Part shown: positions 11,341-18,316 of the stretch, piece by piece | Numbering within the stretch: the stretch's first letter is position 1 | How the letters are laid out: each line of letters starts with the position of its first letter | NCBI GenBank assembly: GCA_032358255.1 | Contig: JAULBX010029124.1 | Span: 1-23,732 of the forward strand | DNA from: Heterotrichella gracilis | Taxonomy: Eukaryota; Sar; Xanthophyceae; Tribonematales; Xanthonemataceae | Reading direction: 5' to 3' | Length of the DNA: 23,732 nt | Position numbers and translations under genes: made by a program | Notes under the pieces: model-generated | The model's input: the letters and a program-made list of their open reading frames with translations, nothing else | The model's database searches: none | What the model was told of the DNA's origin: nothing

Positions 11341-11919
11341 ATTTCTTATCTGCACTGTCAGTGATGAAGACGCCCTATAACAACATCATGATCATGAGTC
11401 AACAAAATGACACCGAGTCTCGTCGTCATCATGGTATCATGCAGTGCAACGATCGTCACAGTCAACAGTGAGCTATGTGCCTGCACCAACTACGTAGTAT
11501 GTACATCAGCTGTCATCCCGTCACCTGTTTACCAATATTGGTTCATACCAACTACCACACATCATACAAACAATCACGCAATGTCTTCAAGTTGACCCGC
11601 TGCATGTGACCCTGCCACTTGATCAACCCATCCCCTCCACTGGACTCTCCCACACTCATCGCATGTCACGGGATTCCCCTGCCGCATCAACACATCTTGG
11701 GCCCCCTTGGCGCATTTTCATCCCAAAAGGGCAGCAGCACTCTTCATCCTTCCGTCGCCTCATCTTGCTTATCCCCTTGGCCCAACTCGCCGCCGCAGCA
11801 GCACAATGCTCAAGACCCTAATCCCTAAACCCGCTGCGCACCCTCACGGCAGTAACCCCAACTCATCTGAAACTCCCCATTTGCCCTCCCCGTCTGCTAC
11901 CTCCAACAACCACCTCCCC

Positions 11920-12197
11920 CTTCACTCCAACTTCCCCCCCGACCCGTGCGCACATTCACCCACAGGGGATGCAAAAGAACAACTATCCCACTCCGGTCCC
12001 CGGCACCTGCCACTCCCCCTCCCCTCCACATCGTTCCAACTTGCCCTCTGGCCCCTTGCGTACCTCGACCACGCCCAGAGGGAACAACAAAGAGAAAAGA
12101 ATCTTACTCTGCGGCACCAGCCAATCGATCCTTCCCTCCCCTCTCCTCCCCCCCCCTCCCCTTCACTCCAGCTTGTCCCCAGACCCCTTGCGCCGCG
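11920..12197 (-). repeat. Decayed copies of the TMEM120 coding end in its 3' flank
   Basis: The segment around the stop codon (12150-12197, plus strand CCTCCCCTTCACTCCAGCTT followed by GTCCCCAGACCCCTTGCGCC) has looser copies at about 12012-12057 and 11920-11955, sharing the order C/T tract, TTCACTCCAACTT or CGTTCCAACTT, then CC-rich and TTGCG or GTGCG. These are diverged and partly explained by base composition. Confidence 0.45.
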
Positions 12198-15100
12198 CCG
12201 CCTTGACCTTACGCTTGACCAGCAGGGTGCGCAGCGTGTTCCAGAAGTTGTTCAGCGCCATGAGCATCATGAGGGACCCAACCACAAACACGCTGCGAGA
12301 GCCGCGCAGGTCGCTCTCGTGCGGCTCCAGGTCCTGCGAAATGGCACACGCTGGATCACAGGCTGTCTAGGTTTAATTATTTTGGTTGGGGCTTGGGGTG
12401 AGCAGGTCGCTCCCGGGGACTTAGGGCTGAGCCACATAATGTCTACAATTTAGGGTTTTAAGCTTAGGGTTGTGGTGTGTAGATCGCTTTGAGCGGCTCA
12501 AGGTCCAGCCACAAGCAATAATGAGGGTCGAGGCATACGCTGTTCAGGGTAAAGAATTTTAGGGTTTTGAAGTTAGGGTTTGGGGTATGCAGGTCGCTCT
12601 CGCGCGGCTCAAGGTCCTGCGACAAGAAACACTGAGGGCTGAGCCACATGTTGTTCAGGGTTTGAAGTGTCTATCACACCGCAGGCTGCACCCCAGCCCG
12701 CCACGTACACCAAAAACCCTTGCCTCCCCCCCAACCCACACCCTAGCCAACCCCACACAAAACCCCTTGGCACCTCCCAACTCCCCTCCCCTTGCCACGC
12801 ACCAGCCAGCCTTCTGGTGACAAGAGCGACCTCCAGGTGCTGATCATCATCTCAATGCCAAGAGAGAGTTGGAGCCCCTGGAGGCCTGCGCGCACAGCAC
12901 AAATGGGGTTCGTCAGGAGGCCGGGCAAAACCCTAGATCGGACATATGGAACCCTAGACTGGACCCTAAACCCTAGACCCCAGACAGCGGTGCACGTAAG
13001 TCCGTGTTTGCACCCAGCAGCAAAGGGCACAGCATACACACATGCAGCCCTACACCTTACAACCTACACATTGGACCGCATGACCCTGCCCACACCCACC
13101 TAGCAGCCCCACACCCTAAACCTTATAACCCTAAGCAGCGCTGCCCCTGTGGCCCCGCCTGCACCCACCCAGCAGCAGTGGGTAGAGCATGAGCAGCGCA
13201 AAACCCTAAACCTTACACATTGGGGCCCTTGCATCCCCGCTTGCACCCACCCAGCAGCAGTGGGTATAGCATGAGCAGCCTTAATTCCTAAATCCTAAAT
13301 AGCGGTGCCCGTACGTCCCATCTTACACCCACCCAGCAGCAGTGGGTACAGCATGAGCAGCTGCCCGGCCACCCCCGAGCTCTCCCCGCTCACCACATCC
13401 ATTGCGGTGTTCTTGCCAAGGGCGATGCGCGTGTACATGCGGCGGCGTTGGTACCTGCGGGGGGGAAGGGGGGCTTCAGGGGGGGGGGGGGCACATGCGG
13501 CGGATAACGTCCAGGCGGAGATGCAGCATTCAAGGACAGAGATATGGTGTGTGGACAAAGGGAGACTCTTGGAAGTTCCTGTCCTGTCACTGAGTGGGAC
13601 TTGTGTGTACGAGGGTGGTGGCGGTTCCTGCAGGTTGCATTGACCACTGCGCATGGCATCTCTAGCTACGTGCGCCACAAGGGGAGCACACCACACGTGA
13701 ATCACCATGAGCACGCACGCGGGCAGTCTGTTTTACCACCCTGGGGGTGAAATTTCAGGCCACATGTCCCCTACCTGTTCTGCAGTATCATGACCACCGC
13801 CTGGAAAGAGGTCCACCACAGCCACTTCTCAACATACAGGTCAACCACTGCGCCACAAGGGGGGGCACACCATCAGAACATGTTTTCAACGTATAGGCCA
13901 ACAACCTCGGCACATGGGGGAGGCCAAATCAGCACAAGGGGGGCGATCTCTATGCAATTATTGTGATTGTTAGCACCATCATTTCCACCTTAATGTCATG
14001 GCAGGAGAAGGTGATCGGCTTGGAAACCTATCCTGTTAAGGGTTAAGGGTCTAGGACTGCAACTCCAATTGTGCCGACCAGTAGATGTGCACATATGTAC
14101 CACATCCATCGACAATTCCCTCCCCTTTTCCCTGCGCTCCCGCACCCACCTGGGCTGTCCACTGGCAGCGTGAGCATGACCATGACCACCAGGATGGACC
14201 AGTAGTATTTGAATGATCCTTGCTAGTCAACGTCAGTGCGACCCTCCCTATTTCCCTCTGGCTACCCCACCCACAGGCGCACAGCGACCATAGGCTATGG
14301 TCCATAGCAAGCAAGCAAATGCATGGAGGCCATGGCAAACTCCCCCGATATCCCCCAACCCACCGAACCCCACCTGGGCTGTCCACAGGCAGCGTGAGCA
14401 TGACCATGACCACCAGAATGGACCAGTAGTGGTGCTCTATCCACCACTGCCTGATGCTGCTGCCGTTCACCTTGAGCACGTTCTCGCGCAGGGCAAATGC
14501 AGTGTATGTGTACAGCAGCCAGCCCTCAAACACCTGGACTAGGACCTGAAAGAGGGGGGGTAGGAGGGTACCGTAAAGTAGCAGCAGCAACCAAGAAGAT
14601 CTGGACTAGGGCACGGCATAGGTGTACAGCAGCCAGCCCTCAAACACCTGGACTAGGGCCTGAAGGGGGTGGAGGGGGGTGGATCAAAATGTGGAATTGG
14701 ACCTAGGTAATTAATTGGGGGGAGGGGGCGGTAGTTGAGCAGCAGCAACAACCCTGGCCAATGATGGCCAGCATGAGTGTGAATGGCTCGTTGTAACACT
14801 AACCCTGGACCCTAAATGGTGGTATTAGCGTTATCATGATGGGCAGCGTGAATGTGAGGGGCCCATTGTAACCCTAAAACCCTAAACCCTGAAAACTAAA
14901 ACAGTGGTAGTGACGTTACCATGATGGGCGGCGTGAGTGTGAATGGCTCGTTGGCCATTCGCTTGGAGTTTGCCCTGTGCAGCAGCAGCAGCAGAACCAG
15001 AGAGGCGCACAGCATGCCCAGCGCGGTGCGGTCCCTGCACGGGGAGAATGGGCATGGCTGTGGGTGGGCAGTATGATAGCAAAGTGTGGGTGTGGGTGTG

Positions 15101-17082
15101 GGTACAGAGGGCATGAGCGTGCCGCGGAAGGCATGCAAATGCTGGGCGACGTGCATGGGTGGGTCAGGGTCTAGGGGTTGGGTGCATTCCAGGGGAGCTG
15201 CGAGAGAGCAGTAAAGCTGGAATATCAGCGGAGTCCAGAGGTGCTGCACTGCCTAACATGGGGTCTCATGATAGCGCCATAACAAGGGCGTGTTTTCGAG
15301 GCAAGGCACCTGGGACACGCATGTACATGTGCATGTGCCCCACCTGAATGTGTGATACTCCTGCTTGAGCTTGATGCTGTGGTCCCGCCGGTAGGTCACC
15401 ACCTGGGTCTCGGTCCCCAGCAGCCAGCGCACAATCCCCGGGTTGCGCTGCTTCAGCAGCTTGCGCCTGGGAAACGGGCACCGCACACATATGGGACACT
15501 GGCTGCCCAGGTCGACACTGCATGTGCATGCCTCAGGGGCTGCGCCTAGGGAACCCTTGAACCCTAAACCCCGGGATTGTGCGCTGGTTGCTGGGGAAAC
15601 TGGCAACTTGCAAAAACAACAACTGAGTGCCCATACTGCATGCGAATGCTGGCGTTCCTTGTGCAGGCCGCTGCAAGTTAGCGTTCAGGGCTCGCTTACA
15701 GGTCTCAGACACTAATTAGGATTTTTGGGGTTAGGGTTTAGGGTTTACTTACAGGTCTCCCCCAGGTCCGGACCCCTCCAGCACGGATTTGGCGCTCTGC
15801 AGCAGCTCAACCACGCACTCCTCCCCCTCGGCAGACGCAGTGGCGGTGGCGGACGCCAGGGTGGTCTGCAGGGACTTGATCTGGCGCAGCAAGGGAGGAA
15901 ATGGAGCGGTAGGTGGCGAGGGGTGGATGGTGGGATACGACGGGGTGGGTAGCGTGCTCTGGTGGGGTGAGTGTGTTTGGGAGGGTCTGAATGCCTTGAT
16001 TGGTCAACCACTGAGGGCGTGTTTCCCTAAACCCTCAACAGCCCTGAACCCTGAACAGTGTTTTTTGTGCAGCCCCTAGAACCTGAACAAGACTGCTATT
16101 CTGGCTGTATTGACCTAATTTTTTAATAACCCTTTAGGGTTTAGTCAGGTTTAGTTAGTCAACACAGCCAGATGAGCAGCCGTGTTCCAAGTTCTAGGGT
16201 TTAGGGCCGTTAAGGGCTTAGGGTTTAGGGGGACCCTGGGACCCCTGACTAAACCCTGACCAGCGGACAGCGGGTGCGTGCAGATGTGTAAGCAGACTGT
16301 CCGGACACAGCTGCAAAGGAAAGGAAAAACAAAGGAGTGGAGACAGGAGCGATGTGGCATCAGGGTAGCGCATACCTCCACCCCCAGCGCGTCTGACTCT
16401 GCCACATACTTCTTGGTTGAGCTGGCCACCTTCTCACTCAGCTCCTTGCTGCACCAAGGGGTGGGGCACAAGTCAAGGGGGAGGGACATGCCCTCGGTGC
16501 CCAGGGGAGTGTTGGGTGGGTGGCGGCATGGGGCGTGCAAGCCTTACAAGACGTGCAGCAGCTACTAGACCAACACCTTTGTCATGGTGCACACCAAGGG
16601 CTAGCTGGTGTGTGTGTGTGTGTGTGTGTGTGTGGTGTGGTGTGGTGTGGTGGGGGTTGGGGTGGGGTGGAGGGCAACCTTGTACAAGCCTAGTTGCACC
16701 ACAAGTGGTGCTGCAAGTTTGTGACTCATTTGCAGAGAATGGGCACGCAAGGTCCCAGCTGAGATCATTGCAAGTGGCTTGCTCTGCACAGCTCAACAGG
16801 TTCCGGAGCCCTTTCCTGCCCCAGCTTTCTGAGGAGCATAGCTGATGCGGTACCACCAAGAAGGCGTGGTGCACGTGCATAAGACTTGCCTTCTCGCAAC
16901 TAGCCGCTCCGCATCAGCCCGTAGGTTGGGCACGCTCTGCGAGGGCAGGGGGAGCACGTCAGCCCAGCCCGCATGCACCATATGCATGCACACTGCACAC
17001 GCATGCATGCACCCGTATTGTGTTGCACTACAAGCGTGATGCGTAACCCAGCTCCAGCTCTTACCGCAGCTGCAGACCCCAT
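12163..17082 (-). CDS. TMEM120 (TMPIT-like) multi-pass membrane protein (11 exons, 374 aa)
   Basis: Homologue of the TMEM120/TMPIT family, conserved from animals to plants: an N-terminal coiled coil followed by six membrane helices with an elongase-like fold; animal TMEM120A binds coenzyme A and its proposed channel role is disputed. Exons: 17082-17065, 16936-16890, 16448-16376, 15880-15753, 15466-15344, 15034-14920, 14545-14374, 13847-13775, 13454-13333, 12885-12803, 12333-12163. All phases agree; the second intron uses a GC donor. An in-frame TAG lies seven codons before the ATG. Residues about 7-90 are heptad-like and charged. Then come family signatures YHTFRDRTALG (about 125-135), ALRENVLKVNGSSIRQWWIEHHYW (about 185-208, written here only as landmarks), ILQNRYQRRRMYTRIALGK, GQLLMLYPLLLGLQG, and the last helix ending ALNNFWNTLRTLLVKRK. 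A basic tail ends GDKLE. Length matches plant members. Introns contain many copies of the exon edges. Confidence 0.92.
12305..12630 (-). repeat. Four-unit tandem array carrying the acceptor edge of TMEM120 exon 11
   Basis: Units begin with plus-strand GCAGGTCGCTC-like sequence at about 12305 (authentic exon), 12402, 12479 and 12590, at spacings of 97, 77 and 111 bp. The unit at 12590 repeats both the exon start and its acceptor: minus strand TTTCTTGTCGCAG| followed by a sequence encoding DLEPRESDL versus the authentic DLEPHESDL. The unit at 12479 is more decayed. Telomere-like TTTAGGG and a shared GTTCAGGGT motif separate the units. Confidence 0.85.
13011..13362 (-). repeat. Five-unit 82-bp tandem array carrying the donor edge of TMEM120 exon 9
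   Basis: Plus-strand CACCCACCCAGCAGCAGTGG and the following GTA.AGCATGAGCAGC start at 13326 (authentic exon 9 end and its donor), 13244 and 13162, exactly 82 bp apart; shortened copies start near 13093 and 13011. The intervening parts share CCCTAAACCTTA and GCGGTGCCCGTACGTCCC-like motifs. The copies reproduce the last coding residues (LLMLYPLLLG) and the GTGGGTG donor, so the intron holds decoy 5' splice sites. Confidence 0.9.
14147..14431 (-). repeat. 61-bp duplicate of TMEM120 exon 7 donor edge
   Basis: The authentic exon 7 end (14371-14431), encoding YWSILVVMVMLTLPVDSP plus its GTGGG donor, is repeated almost perfectly at 14147-14207, 224 bp further downstream in the transcript; I see about two mismatches. 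The copy extends a few more coding bases (a second YYWSIL) but then diverges and shows no acceptor. Confidence 0.9.
14509..14664 (-). repeat. Duplicate of TMEM120 exon 7 acceptor edge
   Basis: Plus-strand GTACAGCAGCCAGCCCTCAA followed by ACACCTGGACTAGG.CCTGAA occurs at about 14511-14551 (authentic) and 14623-14664 (copy), about 112 bp apart and nearly identical. On the transcribed strand the copy has a C-rich tract, TTCAG| and an in-frame start ALVQVFEGWLLYTY, then reaches a TAG at 14606-14608 after 17 codons. Confidence 0.88.
14756..14960 (-). repeat. Three copies of TMEM120 exon 6 donor edge
   Basis: The authentic exon 6 end with donor (from 14915, plus strand GTTACCATGATGGGCGGCGT then GAGTGTGAATGGCTCGTTG) has copies starting at about 14830 and 14756. 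Spacings are about 85 and 74 bp, and CCCTAAA motifs lie between them (14869-14892). Confidence 0.88.
15414..15597. repeat. Inverted copy of a TMEM120 exon 5 segment
   Basis: The 31-bp exon segment 15414-15444, encoding NPGIVRWLLG on the minus strand, reappears in inverted orientation at 15567-15597 in the upstream intron, with 29 of 31 bases matching and a spacer of 122 bp. A direct copy of the exon's acceptor edge (CTGCGCCTAGGGAAC, 15539-15553, versus CTTGCGCCTGGGAAAC) lies between. The pre-mRNA could fold intron onto exon as a long stem. Confidence 0.85.
16449..16889 (-). other. GC-AG intron (TMEM120 intron 2) with CA repeat
   Basis: The exon ends GAGAAG and the intron starts GCAAGT, ending GGTGCAG before CAAGGAGCTG. 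Joining ARS to KELSEK needs exactly this boundary. The intron also contains the dinucleotide repeat at 16608-16634, which reads as CA repeats in the transcript. Confidence 0.8.
16608..16652. repeat. TG microsatellite with GTGTG tail
   Basis: About 13 TG dinucleotides (16608-16634) run into repeated GGTGT units and a G-rich stretch to about 16680. It lies within TMEM120 intron 2 and would be length-variable. Confidence 0.95.
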
Positions 17083-17835
17083 GACGCCTGGCAGCGTCAG
17101 CTCCTAGGCACCCCGTCTAAGGCCAAGTTTGTACGCTATGATGTAAGCTCCGATGGAGCAGCCTGGCAAGCGCAGTGGGTGGTGCACAGGCGCAGCGAAG
17201 TGATGGCCGTTTACGTACGACACCAGATCCCGCTGCTTGCTTTCATCTCCGTGTCGATGTGTTTATGGGGGTGTGTTACCGTGCACACAATAAACACATA
17301 CGCACATCGCATGCAAAGCGGGGGCACGCATATCGGGGAGTATCAGTGTATACCTAAAAGAAAAGAAAAGATAGGACCTTTCAAGCTTAAAAGCTGTCAC
17401 TGGTGCGTCACCGCGTCCATAACTCGACTGTTGGGAAGTGCCGATGGGATAAATACATGCCTTCCCATTAGAGCCAAGTCCAGGAACCAGATCCCTATAG
17501 GGTATCCAGGGTCCAACAGGTTGCCTGTGCTTGTGAGGCCTGCTGACCTCGTAGCATACACGTTGAGGCATCCGGCATTTCAGCCAGGGCTTATACATAT
17601 GTTACACCCGGGTTTCATACAGGCCATGAGTAGCCAATGTGCCCACAACGGCATTGCATGCCACCACATGCACACTAACAAAACAGCAGCAAGTATTACA
17701 AAATCAACTGTCAAAACAACCTGCCCCACCCCAAGCCACACACAGTCGCAGGGTGCCACCTTGAAGGGGAGCAGAGATATATCACTGTGCGCTAGTCCAG
17801 CAACCAGTGATGACGGCATCAAAAGAGGCCATGGT

Positions 17836-17840
17836 TTACA
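17836..17840 (-). terminator. Candidate poly(A) signal TGTAA of the F-box gene
   Basis: Plus-strand TTACA (minus TGTAA), preceded on the transcript by an AATAAAG sequence, lies about 480 nt past the F-box stop, a typical algal 3' UTR length. A second TTACA at 17696-17700 is an alternative. Confidence 0.4.
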
Positions 17841-18064
17841 ACTTTATTCACGCACACCGCACCGCAAATTGCAAGCGTATGACAATATGATATAGGATAA
17901 TCCACACCACAACTCGCTTCCTTACCCAGCACATACGAAGGGTCCTGAGCCTCACAAACCAAAAGCCCTGCTACCTGGAGTCGTACTGCCAAGAAAGAGC
18001 ACACAATGCACGGCCCGCCTGACCCACGTTGCACCCGGCAGCCGACGCACAACGCCCTCAGCGC

Positions 18065-18310
18065 CCACAGCACATGGCGCGCCCATTGCGCATGGCTCAC
18101 ATGGCGCATGGTGTCAATTGCCACATTGCGCATGGCACCCATTGCATATGGCGACCATCGCACATGGCACCCAATGCAGATGGCGACCGTTGCACATAAC
18201 CCCCACTGCCCCATGGCGACCATTGCCACATGGCGCCCACTGCCACATCCTGCCCGCTGCCACATAACCCCCACTGCCACATGGCGCCCACTGCCACATC
18301 CTGCCCGATG
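18065..18310. repeat. Imperfect 16-18-bp minisatellite in the F-box 3' UTR
   Basis: About a dozen degenerate units resembling CACATGGCGCCCACTGC occur head to tail, including a larger near-perfect duplication at the right end (CACTGCCACATGGCGCCCAC followed by TGCCACATCCTGCCCG, twice). The array stops a few bases from the F-box stop codon at 18317. Confidence 0.88.
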
Positions 18311-18316
18311 CACCCG

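Larger units (their letters stand above)
10393..12162. other. Convergent spacer between kinase and TMEM120 genes
   Basis: This holds both 3' UTRs. Candidate poly(A) signals are TGTAA on plus at 11279-11283 (kinase) and TTACA on plus, that is TGTAA on minus, at 11336-11340 (TMEM120); if both are used the transcripts overlap by about 50 bp. Telomere-like tracts occur at 10528-10545 and 11816-11833. From about 11600 to 12160 the plus strand is strongly C/T-rich and contains decayed copies of the TMEM120 coding end. No gene is recognised. Confidence 0.5.
9837..16232. repeat. Interspersed telomere-like TTTAGGG/CCCTAAA heptamers
   Basis: Degenerate tracts of the Arabidopsis-type telomere heptamer lie within introns and spacers, in both orientations. 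Clear examples are 9837-9855, 9876-9897, 10528-10545, 12927-12980, 13200-13215, 14869-14892, 15731-15746, 16130-16144 and 16195-16232. They are short (one to four units), mixed with unrelated sequence, and often sit between duplicated exon edges. Similar CCCTAG-rich motifs occur near 22410-22470 in an F-box intron. They are internal, not a chromosome end. Confidence 0.8.
17083..18316. other. Spacer: TMEM120 5' flank and F-box 3' UTR
   Basis: Both flanking genes run on the minus strand, so the right part is the F-box 3' UTR (with the minisatellite at 18065-18310 and a TGTAA signal near 17836) and the left part the TMEM120 promoter. No TATA box or other site is convincing. A long plus-strand frame here (17203-17895) is unrecognised and probably fortuitous. 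Confidence 0.5.

Noticed and set aside
11707..12453. Plus-strand open frame of 248 codons, Pro/His/Leu-rich
   Set aside because: It arises from a C/T-rich strand and is antisense to the TMEM120 last exon and its repeats; no protein resemblance.
13011..13362. Evenly spaced repeats suggesting a CRISPR array
   Set aside because: Units are degenerate, 82 bp, lack unique spacers, and sit in a eukaryotic intron spanning an exon edge.
9837..16232. Chromosome end suggested by TTTAGGG repeats
   Set aside because: The tracts are short, in both orientations and embedded in intact genes on both sides, so this is internal DNA.
17203..17895. Plus-strand open frame of about 230 codons
   Set aside because: It resembles no known protein, has compositional features of random sequence (Cys, His, Ile/Thr mixtures) and lies antisense to the F-box 3' UTR and TMEM120 5' flank.
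18097..18297. Minus-strand Gly/Trp/Met-rich repeat open frame
   Set aside because: It is the translation of the minisatellite and lies after the F-box stop codon.
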